DNA of 64,000 bases from an uncultured Selenomonadales bacterium (GTDB lineage: Bacteria > Bacillota > Negativicutes > Selenomonadales > Selenomonadaceae): NCBI GenBank assembly GCA_947165295.1, contig CAMUZU010000001.1, positions 1 through 64,000 of the forward strand. The letters run 5' to 3'. The position numbers and the translations under genes are program-made. The notes under the pieces are model-generated. The model worked only from the letters and a program-made list of their open reading frames with translations. It was not told the DNA's origin and did not search any database. Numbering within the stretch: the first letter of the stretch is position 1; every line of letters starts with the position of its first letter. This document shows, one piece after another, positions 26,343 to 36,093 of this stretch.

Positions 26343-27590
26343 ATGGTCGACAAAAATTTGTTTCCGTACGACTTGGCGATTGTCGCGATTTTCAAGGACG
26401 AGGCACCGTACTTGTGCGAATGGCTCGATTATCATCTGCTCGCGGGCGTCGAACATTTCTATTTGTACAACAACGAATCAAGCGACAACTGCACCGAAGT
26501 TCTTCAGCCTTACGTTGACGCGAACATCGTCACGCTGATTGATTGGCGGGGCAAGTTAATGCAAATGCCCGCGTACAACGACGCGCTCGAACGTTTCAGA
26601 TTTTTTTGCCGGTACATTGCCTTCGTTGACTTGGACGAATTCATCTTGCCGAAGACAGGTCAAAGCATTGTTGAAGTTGTCGACGAAGTTTTGTCGCAGG
26701 ACGAACACGCGGCGGCTCTTGCAATTAACTGGCAAGTCTTCGGCTCCAACAGTCACGAACGTGCGGATTATTCACGCGGCGTGTTGGAACGTTTCACCCG
26801 CCGTGCGCCGAGCGATTGGGTTCCCGATGACTTCGGCAACGCGCACGTCAAAACCGTCGTCGACCCGCGCAAGACGGATTTCGTGCCGAGTCCGCACTTC
26901 GCCGTTTACTTGCACAACTTCCACGCCGTCAACGAGACGGGCAACGTCGTCGAAACTTTTTTGAGCGCGCCGCCGACTGCCGAGCGAATCGTCGTCAATC
27001 ACTACTACATCAAAAGTCGCGAAGAATGCGCGGCGAAATTAAATCGCGGGCGTTCGGACATTGCGAAAGGTTACGAGCCGAATGTTTTTGACGCGTACGA
27101 CCGCAACGAAGTTTTCGACGACGGGATTTTGACATACCGCGCAATTCGTGCGCAAACTTTTCAGTTGACGGACAACGCTCAACGTTTCGCCCGCGTGGAA
27201 AAAGTTTTGATTGACACGTTGACTTCGCAATCGCCGTTTGACGCGCCGGCTGAATTCTTCGTCGGCAAGCTTGAAACATTTTTGACGTGCCGACGGTTGG
27301 CTGAAGTCTTGGGCACGCGAATCGGTCAACGTTCGGCGGAAGAATACGCACTTGTTTGGCTGTATCAAACGCTTAACGTCGACGGCGCGCTGACTTACGC
27401 GGACTTGCAATTGTTCATGCACGAGTTGCCCGAGCTGCTCAAGCGGCCGTTCCCGTTGACGAAAAAACTTTTGCAGCTGACTCGCGAACGAGTAATCCCG
27501 ACGATTTGCGAAGCTCTGAAGTTCAACTTCGACTGCAAGACGTTCACGGAACTGCAATACGTTGGGCGGTTGTTGAATTTGATGGGGTGA
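26343..27590 (+). CDS. GT92-like glycosyltransferase, tandem copy 2
   Basis: 415 residues, 9 bp after copy 1. The first ~90 residues are almost the same as copies 1 and 3 (DLAIVAIFKDEAPYL, DLDEFILPKTGQS). The middle (residues about 155-230) differs. From FDDGILTYRAIRAQTFQLTD to GALTYADLQLF it is almost identical to copy 3. Shared ends with a variable middle suggest exchange among copies and different acceptors or sugars. The leader TTGAGGTGACTTT before the ATG recurs at the later copies. Confidence 0.82.
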   Translation: MVDKNLFPYDLAIVAIFKDEAPYLCEWLDYHLLAGVEHFYLYNNESSDNCTEVLQPYVDANIVTLIDWRGKLMQMPAYNDALERFRFFCRYIAFVDLDEFILPKTGQSIVEVVDEVLSQDEHAAALAINWQVFGSNSHERADYSRGVLERFTRRAPSDWVPDDFGNAHVKTVVDPRKTDFVPSPHFAVYLHNFHAVNETGNVVETFLSAPPTAERIVVNHYYIKSREECAAKLNRGRSDIAKGYEPNVFDAYDRNEVFDDGILTYRAIRAQTFQLTDNAQRFARVEKVLIDTLTSQSPFDAPAEFFVGKLETFLTCRRLAEVLGTRIGQRSAEEYALVWLYQTLNVDGALTYADLQLFMHELPELLKRPFPLTKKLLQLTRERVIPTICEALKFNFDCKTFTELQYVGRLLNLMG

Positions 27591-27594
27591 CTTT

Positions 27595-28881
27595 ATGGTC
27601 GACAAAAATTTGTTTCCGTACGACTTGGCGATTGTCGCGATTTTCAAGGACGAGGCACCGTATCTGCGCGAATGGCTCGATTATCATTTGCTTGCGGGCG
27701 TCGAACATTTTTATCTGTACAACAACGATTCAAGCGACAACTGCACCGAAGTTCTCAAGCCTTACGTCGACGCGGGTTTGGTGACGCTGATTGATTGGCG
27801 GGGCAAAATCATGCAAATGCCCGCGTACAACGACGCGCTTGAACGTTTCAGGTTCAGCTGTCGATACATGGCGTTCGTTGACTTGGACGAATTCATCTTG
27901 CCGAAGACGGGTCAAGGCATTGTTGAAGTTGTCGACGAAGTTTTGTCGCGTGACGATACTGCGGCGGCTCTTGCAATTAACTGGCAAGTCTTCGGCTCCA
28001 ACGACCTGGAACGTGCGGATTATTCACGCGGCGTGTTGGAACGTTTCACCCGCCGTGCACCGAGCGATTGGACTTCCGCCGACAACAAAAATATTTTCGA
28101 CAAAAAAATCGAAAAGCTCCTCGGCAACATCCACATCAAGACGCTTGCCAACCCGCGTGCGACGAGTCACTTTTACAACCCGCACTTCGCGGTTTACTTC
28201 GATAACTTTCATGCGGTAAACGAGATTGGTCGTCCCGTTGAAAAATTTTTTAACCTGCCGATAACCGCCGAGCGAATCGTCGTCAATCACTATTACACGA
28301 AGAGCCGCGAAGAATACGCGCTGAAGTTCAATCGCGGGCGTTCCGACGTTGACGGCGGATATGTTCCCGGCTTGTTCGACATTTATGACCGCAACGACGT
28401 CTTTGACGACGGGATTTTGACGTACCGCGCAATTCGTGCGCAAACTTTTCAGTTGACGGACGAAGCTCAACGTTTCGCCCGCGTGGAAAAAGTTTTGATT
28501 GACACGCTGACTTCGCAGTCGCCGTTCGACGCTCCGGCTGAATTCTTCGTCGGCAAGCTCGAAACTTTCTTGACGTGCCGACGGGTGGCTGAAGTCTTGG
28601 GCACGCGAATCGGTCAACGTTCGGCGGAAGAATACGCACTTGTTTGGCTGTATCAAACGCTTAACGTCGACGGCGCGCTGACTTACGCGGACTTGCAGCT
28701 GTTCGTTGACGAAGTGCCCGAAATTTTGTCGCGGCCGTTCCCGACTGCTCGAAAAGTCATGCAAGCGTTTCAAGCCCGCGCATTGCCCGCAATGGCCGAG
28801 GCCGTCAAAATCAATCGCCCGTGGAAAGAGCTCAAAGACATCAACTACCTGCAGCGCATGTTAAATCTAATCTTGAGGTGA
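27595..28881 (+). CDS. GT92-like glycosyltransferase, tandem copy 3
   Basis: 428 residues, 4 bp after copy 2. It has the same head (LAIVAIFKDEAPYLREWLDY) and DLDEFILPKTGQG. The middle is longer than in copy 2, with an insert around NIFDKKIEKLLGN, which accounts for the greater length. The C-terminal block is shared with copy 2. It is part of the same transcript as its neighbours, judging by spacing. Confidence 0.82.
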   Translation: MVDKNLFPYDLAIVAIFKDEAPYLREWLDYHLLAGVEHFYLYNNDSSDNCTEVLKPYVDAGLVTLIDWRGKIMQMPAYNDALERFRFSCRYMAFVDLDEFILPKTGQGIVEVVDEVLSRDDTAAALAINWQVFGSNDLERADYSRGVLERFTRRAPSDWTSADNKNIFDKKIEKLLGNIHIKTLANPRATSHFYNPHFAVYFDNFHAVNEIGRPVEKFFNLPITAERIVVNHYYTKSREEYALKFNRGRSDVDGGYVPGLFDIYDRNDVFDDGILTYRAIRAQTFQLTDEAQRFARVEKVLIDTLTSQSPFDAPAEFFVGKLETFLTCRRVAEVLGTRIGQRSAEEYALVWLYQTLNVDGALTYADLQLFVDEVPEILSRPFPTARKVMQAFQARALPAMAEAVKINRPWKELKDINYLQRMLNLILR

Positions 28882-28885
28882 TTTT

Positions 28886-30139
28886 ATGGTTGACAAAAGA
28901 TTGTTTCTGCATGACCTGTCGGCTGTCGCGTTCCTGCGCGGCGGCGAGGCGAAGTATCTGCCCGAATGGCTCGATTATCACTTGGCGGCGGGCGTCGAAC
29001 ATTTTTATCTGTACGACAACGCGCCGACCGACGAGACGAAAGAGTTGCTCAAGCCTTACGCCGAAGCCGAACAGATCGATTATTTTGCCGTGCCGGGCGA
29101 ACTGATGCAAATTCCCGCGTACAACGACGCGGCGCGCAGGTTCCGTTTCGCAACGCGATACATGGCCTTCATCGACGTGGACGAGTTTTTGTTCCCGAAG
29201 ACTGAACAGAGCATTGCCGAAGTCGCCGACGAAATTTTGTCGCGTGACGAACGTGCGGCGGCTTTGGTTGTCAATCAACAAACTTTCGGCTCCGACGGAC
29301 AACAGACCGCCGATGACTCCAAAGGCGTGCTCGACAGGTTCACACGCCGTGCGCCGCGTGACTGGTTCATTGCGCCCGCTGAAGGCGTTCAGCCTGCGGG
29401 AAACATTTTCGTTAAGACGATTGCAAATCCGCGTTACATTCGCTACATCGTCAATCCGCATTTCGCGTACTTCTTCGACGGGAAGTTCGCCGTCAACAGC
29501 GCGGGCGGACGCGTGGCGCATTGGGGCAACGACCCGGTCTTGAGCGACAAAATCGTCGTCAATCGCTACATCAAAAGCCGCGAAGAATTCATGAGCAAGT
29601 TCGGCGACGAAAAATTTTTCGACACGCTCGACCGCAACGACGAAGTTGACGACGACATTCACCTTTACCGCGACATTCGCAACGAAAGTTACACGCCGCC
29701 GAAAAAATTTGAACGCGAAGACTTTTTCCGCACGCTCGAACAAATTCTGTTGCCCGCCGTGCGCTCGGACGTGCCGCAAGATTTCTTCGACGGCAAGCTT
29801 GAAATGTTTTTGACGTGCAGATCTTTGGCGGGAATTTTGAAACGCCGTTACCCGAAAGACAACCGCGGCAAGTTCATGGAAGAGGCCGCCTTGCGCTGTG
29901 TCCACCGCACGCACTTCAGCCGCATGACTTACGCCGAAACAATGCTGATGATTAACTCGTTGCCGCCGATTTTGACTTTGCCGTATCCCGTCGTCGACGA
30001 CATTCGCAAAAACTGCATGAGCTTCGTGCGACAGATAATGAACGACCTGAAACGCAACATGCGCTGGGACACCTTCATTGACCTGGGCAACTACCTCGAC
30101 TTGTTGAATGCCTTCGGCTCGAAAGTTCCGCAAACGTAA
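28886..30139 (+). CDS. GT92-like glycosyltransferase, tandem copy 4 (divergent)
   Basis: 417 residues, 4 bp after copy 3. The layout is the same (EWLDYHLAAGVEHFYLYDNA, FIDVDEFLFP), but it is the most diverged member, including a different N-terminus (HDLSAVAFLRGGEAKYL) and C-terminus. It is the last gene before repeat A4, which may end the transcript. Confidence 0.8.
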   Translation: MVDKRLFLHDLSAVAFLRGGEAKYLPEWLDYHLAAGVEHFYLYDNAPTDETKELLKPYAEAEQIDYFAVPGELMQIPAYNDAARRFRFATRYMAFIDVDEFLFPKTEQSIAEVADEILSRDERAAALVVNQQTFGSDGQQTADDSKGVLDRFTRRAPRDWFIAPAEGVQPAGNIFVKTIANPRYIRYIVNPHFAYFFDGKFAVNSAGGRVAHWGNDPVLSDKIVVNRYIKSREEFMSKFGDEKFFDTLDRNDEVDDDIHLYRDIRNESYTPPKKFEREDFFRTLEQILLPAVRSDVPQDFFDGKLEMFLTCRSLAGILKRRYPKDNRGKFMEEAALRCVHRTHFSRMTYAETMLMINSLPPILTLPYPVVDDIRKNCMSFVRQIMNDLKRNMRWDTFIDLGNYLDLLNAFGSKVPQT

Positions 30140-30143
30140 ATCC

Positions 30144-30316
30144 GGCCGTCATGGATGACGGCCGCCCGCAGTTGAAACAGGATGTTTCACCTGCGGGCAC
30201 GCGAGTCACGGCTAACGACAACGCAAGAGTCAACAACCCTGTGCTCCACGCAGTGGCGCTCCACGCGCAGTGGCGGCTTTCTTTGCTACTTTCTTTCGCC
30301 GCTCGAAAGAAAGTAG
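30144..30316 (+). repeat. Repeat A variant, copy A4
   Basis: It has the GGCCGTCATGGATGACGGCC hairpin (30144-30163), then a different second hairpin with arms CCCGCAG and CTGCGGG around a GAAAC/GTTTC inner stem, and a third hairpin CTACTTTCTTTCG/CGAAAGAAAGTAG. Extra DNA between the second and third contains two copies of CTCCACGC..AGTGGCG. It follows the last glycosyltransferase by 4 bp. Confidence 0.75.
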
Positions 30317-30361
30317 TCCACAGATACAAATTCGTCGAATCAGCTTGAAGGAGATGACAAC

Positions 30362-33300
30362 ATGCTCGACAAAAAAGACGTTCTGCACAATTCGCAAAAC
30401 ATCTACTATCGCTCGACCGTCGGCACGGCGGAGGCAGGCTCAACCGTGCGGCTCGGCATCCGAATCAAAGGCAACGCCGACATCAAGCAAGTTCTGTTGC
30501 ACACGTGGCTTGAGAGCACGGGCGAAAAGTGGTCAAACCTGTCAACCCGCGACGCAGACACCGCGCCCGAAAAATTTTATTCGCTCGCAGTCAAAATGCC
30601 CGACAAAGGCGGTCTGCTGTGGTATTACTTCATCATCGTCACGGGCGGACGAACTTACTACTACGGCAACAATCCCGAACTGCTCGGCGGCGTCGGCGAA
30701 CTGTACGACCATCAACCGCCCGCGTTCCAAATCACCGTGTACCAGAAAGGCGCAAAAACTCCCGACTGGTTCAAGCACGCTGTCATGTATCAGATCTTCC
30801 CCGACAGATTTTATCGCGACGGCAACGAAATTGTCGAAAAGGAAGGCGCGGTTTTTCACGCAAGCTGGAGCGATGACCCGGTTTACTTCAAAGACCCCGA
30901 CACGAAAGAAATTATCGCGTATGACTTTTTCGGCGGCAACCTGCGCGGCGTCGAAAAGAAACTTGACTACCTCAAAGACCTCGGAATCAGCGCGATTTAC
31001 TTCAATCCCGTGTTCGAGTCCGAAAGCAATCACCATTACGACACGGGCGATTATCACAAGATTGACCCCGTGCTCGGCACGAACGAAGACTTCAAGCACC
31101 TGATTGACGTTGCCAAGTCCAAAGGCATCCGAATCATTATCGACGGCGTGTTCAGTCACACGGGCTCCAACAGCAAGTACTTCAACCGCAAGGGCAAGTA
31201 TGACACCGTCGGCGCGTTTCAATCGAAGGATTCGCCTTACTACGACTGGTACAGCTTCAAAAATTTCCCGACCGACTACGACAGCTGGTGGAACTTCGAC
31301 ACGCTTCCGAACGTGCGCGAAACGACGCCCAGTTACATGGACTTCATTATTCGCGGCCGTGACAGCGTACTCAAGCACTGGATGCGCGAAGGTATCAGCG
31401 GTTGGCGACTTGACGTTATCGACGAATTGCCCGCCGAATTCAGCCGCACGTTCTTTGCTGAGCTGAAGAAGATTAATCCCGACGCCGTGTTGATCGGTGA
31501 AGTTTGGGAAGACGCGTCGAACAAAATCGCTTACGGCGTTCAGCGGCAATATCTTTGCGGCTACGAAATGGATTCGGCGATGAATTACCCGCTTCGTGCG
31601 CACATCTTCGATTTCATTCTCGGCGCGATTGACGGCGAACTTTGCATGCGTCGCATGGAAAGTTTGCGCGAAAATTACCCGAAAGAAAATTTCTACGCGA
31701 TGATGAACTTAATCGCAAGTCATGACATCATGCGCCCCGTGACGATTTTCGGTGAGGCTCCGTATTACGACCAAATGCCCGCAGTCGAGCAATCGCGCTT
31801 CCGCCTTGACGCGAACGCTGAGAAACTCGGCAAGGCTCGTTTGAAAATGGCGGCTCTGTGGCAAATGACGTATCCCGGCGTCCCGTGCATTTACTACGGC
31901 GACGAACTCGGTATGCAGGGCTTCAAAGACCCGACGAACCGTCGACCGTATCCGTGGGGCGGCGGCGACCAAGAACTTTTGGCGATGTACAAAAAATTCA
32001 TCAAGCTCCGTAACGACAAACTTGTCATGCAGACGGGCGAACTGTTGCCGCTGCCGTCGAAAGGCGACGTGGTTGCTTATGCCCGCGTCATTCGCAACGG
32101 TCACGACGTCTTCGGGCACGAGGCGGAAAACGACATTTATCTTGTCGCGTTCAATCGTTCAAACCGCGCCAAGGAAGTCAGCTTCGACGTGAGCGACTTT
32201 GCAAACGGCGTGTTCGTTGACGCTTTCGACGAAGACAATCCGAAACGCAAGTTCCCCGTCACTCGCGGGCGCGTCACGTTCAAGCTTGAGGCGTTGGAAG
32301 GTTTACTGCTTCACCACGTCCCGCAACAGCAAAATTACGACCGTCGCGCAGGAATTCTGCTTCACCCGACAAGCCTGCCGTCGAAATACGGTATCGGCGA
32401 CATGGGCAAAGAGGCGTTCGAGTTTGTCGACTTCCTCAAGGCCGCCGGTCAATCGATTTGGCAAATTCTGCCGCTGAACCCCGTCGGCTACGGTTATTCG
32501 CCGTATCAATCGCCGTCGGCGTTCGCGGGCAACCCGATGCTGATTTCAATCGACGCGCTTATCGAAGACGGTTTGCTTGACGAAGGCGACATCAAAGTTC
32601 CGCTCAAACTCGGCAAGGCGAAATGGGTTGACTTCGAGTCCGTCGGCAAGCTCAAAGACGCGGCGTTGACCAAAGCGTTCGACAACTTCAAAGCGCGGCT
32701 CAAGTCGGACGCGGCACTTGACAAGGCGTTTAAAATCTTTTGCAAGGAGCAAGCTTATTGGCTGGACGATTACGCTTTGTTCGCCGCGATTAAGTCCAAA
32801 CACGGCGGCGCGTATTGGATTGAGTGGGACGCCAAAATCAAACAGCGCGACAAGAAAACTTTGACGACGCTTCGCAAGGAGCTTGCCGACGAAATTTTGT
32901 TCGTGCAGTTCGAGCAGTTTATTTTCGAGCGGCAGTGGCAGAAACTTCACACTTACGCACTTGACCGCGGCATTCAGATTTTGGGCGACATGCCGATTTT
33001 CGTTTCGGCGGACAGCGCGGACGTCTGGGCGAATCAGCAAGAGTTCAAGCTTGACAAGGAAGGTCACCCCGAAAAAGTCGCGGGAGTTCCGCCCGATTAT
33101 TTCAGCGCGACGGGTCAGCTTTGGGGCAACCCGCAATACGACTGGGACGAAATGGCTTCGACGAAATACAAGTGGTGGAAGTTGCGTTTCAAGCGGCTGT
33201 ATGAGCTGGTTGACATCGTGCGCATTGATCATTTCCGTGCGTTCGAGTCTTACTGGTCGGTTGACGGCGACGCGACGACTGCGATTGACGGCGAGTGGCT

Positions 33301-33835
33301 CAAAGGCCCCGGCTTGAAGTTCTTCAACGAGATTCGCAAGGAGATTGGCGACGCGCAGATTGTTGCCGAAGACCTGGGCATTATCACTGACGCCGTCGAC
33401 ACGTTGCGCGAAGATTGCGGCTTCCCCGGCATGAAGGTTTTGCATTTCGCCCTGCATTACAACGAGGACGGTCGTATCGGCTTCGTCGCGCCCGAAAATT
33501 CCGTGACGTACACGGGCACGCACGACAACAATACGACGGTCGGTTGGTTCATGGAAGACGTTGACAACGACTCGAAAGCCACGATTGCCGCGCTGGTCGG
33601 TGCCGACGTTCGCCGTCCCGACGACGTTTGCCAAAAGCTGATTGAGTTTGCTTACGCGTCGAATTCGCGCTTCACGATTGTCCCGATGCAAGACATTTTG
33701 AAACTTGACGGACGCAACCGCATGAACACGCCCGGCACGGTCGGCACGAACTGGGGCTGGCGACTCAAGCCCGATTACCTGTCCGAGGCGGCCGCCGACA
33801 AGCTCAAGGCTCTGTGCAACAAATATCTGCGCTGA
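30362..33835 (+). CDS. Fusion of GH13 alpha-amylase and GH77 4-alpha-glucanotransferase
   Basis: 1,157 residues with two complete enzymes. Residues 1-130 form an N-terminal beta domain. Residues about 135-650 are a GH13 alpha-glucanase with MYQIFPDRFY, DGVFSHTG, GWRLDVIDEL (nucleophile D351) and GEVWED (acid E380). From about residue 660 a GH77 MalQ domain follows: LLHPTSLPSKYGIGDMG, LPLNPVGYGYSPYQ, DIVRIDHFRAF, VAEDLGII and GTHDNNTT. The first domain would cut starch, maltodextrin or glycogen and the second would rearrange the oligosaccharides. No signal peptide is visible, so it acts in the cytoplasm. ATG at 30362 after GAAGGAG. Confidence 0.93.
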   Translation: MLDKKDVLHNSQNIYYRSTVGTAEAGSTVRLGIRIKGNADIKQVLLHTWLESTGEKWSNLSTRDADTAPEKFYSLAVKMPDKGGLLWYYFIIVTGGRTYYYGNNPELLGGVGELYDHQPPAFQITVYQKGAKTPDWFKHAVMYQIFPDRFYRDGNEIVEKEGAVFHASWSDDPVYFKDPDTKEIIAYDFFGGNLRGVEKKLDYLKDLGISAIYFNPVFESESNHHYDTGDYHKIDPVLGTNEDFKHLIDVAKSKGIRIIIDGVFSHTGSNSKYFNRKGKYDTVGAFQSKDSPYYDWYSFKNFPTDYDSWWNFDTLPNVRETTPSYMDFIIRGRDSVLKHWMREGISGWRLDVIDELPAEFSRTFFAELKKINPDAVLIGEVWEDASNKIAYGVQRQYLCGYEMDSAMNYPLRAHIFDFILGAIDGELCMRRMESLRENYPKENFYAMMNLIASHDIMRPVTIFGEAPYYDQMPAVEQSRFRLDANAEKLGKARLKMAALWQMTYPGVPCIYYGDELGMQGFKDPTNRRPYPWGGGDQELLAMYKKFIKLRNDKLVMQTGELLPLPSKGDVVAYARVIRNGHDVFGHEAENDIYLVAFNRSNRAKEVSFDVSDFANGVFVDAFDEDNPKRKFPVTRGRVTFKLEALEGLLLHHVPQQQNYDRRAGILLHPTSLPSKYGIGDMGKEAFEFVDFLKAAGQSIWQILPLNPVGYGYSPYQSPSAFAGNPMLISIDALIEDGLLDEGDIKVPLKLGKAKWVDFESVGKLKDAALTKAFDNFKARLKSDAALDKAFKIFCKEQAYWLDDYALFAAIKSKHGGAYWIEWDAKIKQRDKKTLTTLRKELADEILFVQFEQFIFERQWQKLHTYALDRGIQILGDMPIFVSADSADVWANQQEFKLDKEGHPEKVAGVPPDYFSATGQLWGNPQYDWDEMASTKYKWWKLRFKRLYELVDIVRIDHFRAFESYWSVDGDATTAIDGEWLKGPGLKFFNEIRKEIGDAQIVAEDLGIITDAVDTLREDCGFPGMKVLHFALHYNEDGRIGFVAPENSVTYTGTHDNNTTVGWFMEDVDNDSKATIAALVGADVRRPDDVCQKLIEFAYASNSRFTIVPMQDILKLDGRNRMNTPGTVGTNWGWRLKPDYLSEAAADKLKALCNKYLR

Positions 33836-33850
33836 GGTTTTACGAGTATC

Positions 33851-35367
33851 ATGAAGAAGTTTTTCGCCAAGCTTGCCGTCGGGTTGACGGCTCTGTCGAT
33901 TATGACCTGTGACGTTTCTGCCTGCACAATCACGTTGGTGACAAAAGGCGCCTCCGCTGACGGCAGTGTTTTCGTGTCGCATTCAAACGACGGCTTCGGC
34001 GGTGACCCCAACGTCGTCTTCGTGCCCGCGAAGAATCACAAGCGCGGAAGTCTTCGCCCCGTGTATCCGACGGCGGCGGCTGTTGACGAAATTCCCGAAT
34101 ACAACTGTTACTTCAATCCGTATCTTGTCGCGCCCGAACGAGCCGACGCTTATATCCCGTCATGAACGAACACGGCTTGATGTTGGGCGAGTGTACCGAC
34201 AAATGCGGACATTTGCCCGAAGTTGCTTACACCGAAGGCGGCGGGATTTTCTATTCGTCGGAACTTGGACGCGTCGCGCTGGAACGTTGCAAGACTGCCC
34301 GCGAGGCGATTGAACTCATGGGCGCGCTTATCGACGAGTACGGCTTGTACGGCACGGCGGAAGCTCTTTTCGTCGCCGACCGTGACGAAGGCTGGCTTTT
34401 TGAAATGCAACCGACGCCCGACGGCAAAGGCGTTTGGATTGCCGAAAAAATTCCCGACGGACATTTTTCAATCGCCGCGAATCAACTGCGAATTCGTGCG
34501 ATACGCGAAGGCGATCCGAATCAGATTTTCAACCCGAAACTGCCGCAGACGTTGCAAGAACTCGGTTGGGCGGCTTACGACACGCAAGGCAATTTGGATT
34601 GGGTCAAGTCACTGTGCGGCGAAGAATACTTTCACCCGTATTATTCGATGCGGCGTGTGTGGCGCGGATTGAACACCGTTGCCCCGTCGCTCAATCTTTC
34701 GCCGACCGTCGACGATTGGGATTCGGATTATTATCCGCTGAGCGTGCGCCCCGACAAAAAGTTGACCGTTGCCGACGTGATGAATTTGTATCGCGACTAT
34801 TATCAAGATACCGAATTCGACAAGTCGACAAGCAACTTCGCGGGCTTGCACGGTTCGCCTTACCATTACGAAAACGAAAAACGCACCGAACGCGGAATTC
34901 TTTCGGCGAAGACGACGTTCACGCACATTGCGCAGGTCAACGACAAATTGCCCGCGCCGATTTGCTGGGTGTCGATTAACACGCCGTTTGAAAATCCGTT
35001 CGTGCCGTTCGCCGTCGCGAAAATTCCCGCCGCTTACTGCAAAGCTTTGCGCGACACTTTCGACGCGTCGAAGATGTATTGGGCGTCCGTGCAAGTCATG
35101 GCTTTGACGCAGGGCTTTTGGAACGTGATTAGCCCGACCGTCGCCGAAGCCGTCAAGCAATCCGAAGCGAATTCGTTGCGGCTCGTCGAAGAATCTGCTA
35201 ACCTGTCGAAAAACAAATTCGTCGCGGCTTTGAATCGTAACGCGGTCAAAGTCTTCGACGATTGGAAAAATCTTTACACGCGGCTTTTAATCAAGTACGA
35301 CGGCGGCGCGGGCGTCACTTACGACGAACGACACTTGCCCGACCCCGACGCGCCGACAAAATATTGA
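33851..35367 (+). pseudogene. C69-family dipeptidase split into two frames
   Basis: The 5' part (33851-34165) encodes a signal peptide, then ACTITLVTKGASADGS, whose C25 is the expected N-terminal nucleophile of this Ntn-hydrolase family, and stops at DAYIPS. The 3' part (34162-35367, 401 residues) begins MNEHGLMLGECTDKCGH and carries the rest of the domain. The two overlap by ATGA. Intact relatives have about 20 residues between these points, including a segment before the conserved MNEHG, so a small out-of-frame deletion is likely. Coupled translation of two fragments is a possible but less likely alternative. Confidence 0.7.
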
Positions 35368-35388
35368 TTAACTCCGAAAGGTGATGTT

Positions 35389-36075
35389 ATGTCCGATAAA
35401 ACTTTTGTGGTCAAGAAAACCTGTCCGATTTGTCAAGACGAGACGCGTGTCGTCAAGGTTCGTTCGCGCCTGCCCGTGCTCAAACGCGACGAGGACGGCT
35501 GCGTTCATTACGAAGACTTCAATCCGTATTTTTACACGGTGTGGACGTGCGAACACTGCGGCTTTGCGGCGGACGAAAAAACTTTCACGACGAAAATGCC
35601 CGACCGTCACTTGAAAATTCTGCGCGGCGAGTTGCTCAAGAATAAATTCGGCATGGACTTTGTCGAAGAACGCACGGCCGACGACGCGATTTTTGCGCTC
35701 AAGTTGGCGATAAGTTACGTCGAACAAGTCGAAGGCAAATTCTTCACGCAGGCGAAGTACGCGCATCAACTGGCGTGGGTTTACCGCGACGTTCCCGACG
35801 AAGACAACGAACGCAAGTTTCTTGAACGTGCGGCCAAACTTTACGACGCGTCGCTTGCCAAAGAAACTTACCCGATTGAAGGCTTGTCGGATTCGGGCGC
35901 AACTTATCTGATCGGCGCAATTTATTGGCGGCTCGACGAGGCCGAAAAGTGCGGCGTGTATCTGTCGCGGCTCATGAAAGATGACGGCCTGCGCAGTCGT
36001 GACCCGCGGCTTTACGACAAAGTTCGCGACATGTGGGGCGACGTGCGCTCTGCCTTGCGCGACGCCAAAAAGTAA
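35389..36075 (+). CDS. DUF2225 zinc-ribbon/TPR-like protein
   Basis: 228 residues. Two zinc knuckles, CPICQDE near the N-terminus and CEHCGFAADEKTF, are followed by a helical repeat region (AIFALKLAISYVEQVEGK, KYAHQLAWVYRD). This is the standard layout of DUF2225 proteins of Firmicutes, whose function is unknown. ATG at 35389 after GAAAGGTGA. It lies in a run of envelope-related genes. Confidence 0.85.
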   Translation: MSDKTFVVKKTCPICQDETRVVKVRSRLPVLKRDEDGCVHYEDFNPYFYTVWTCEHCGFAADEKTFTTKMPDRHLKILRGELLKNKFGMDFVEERTADDAIFALKLAISYVEQVEGKFFTQAKYAHQLAWVYRDVPDEDNERKFLERAAKLYDASLAKETYPIEGLSDSGATYLIGAIYWRLDEAEKCGVYLSRLMKDDGLRSRDPRLYDKVRDMWGDVRSALRDAKK

Positions 36076-36093
36076 CCGGAGTGTGTTTTTGAA

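Noticed and set aside
32546-33982. 478-residue minus-strand open frame opposite the GH77 domain
   Set aside because: Antisense to a clear MalQ domain, with no start signal or recognisable domain.
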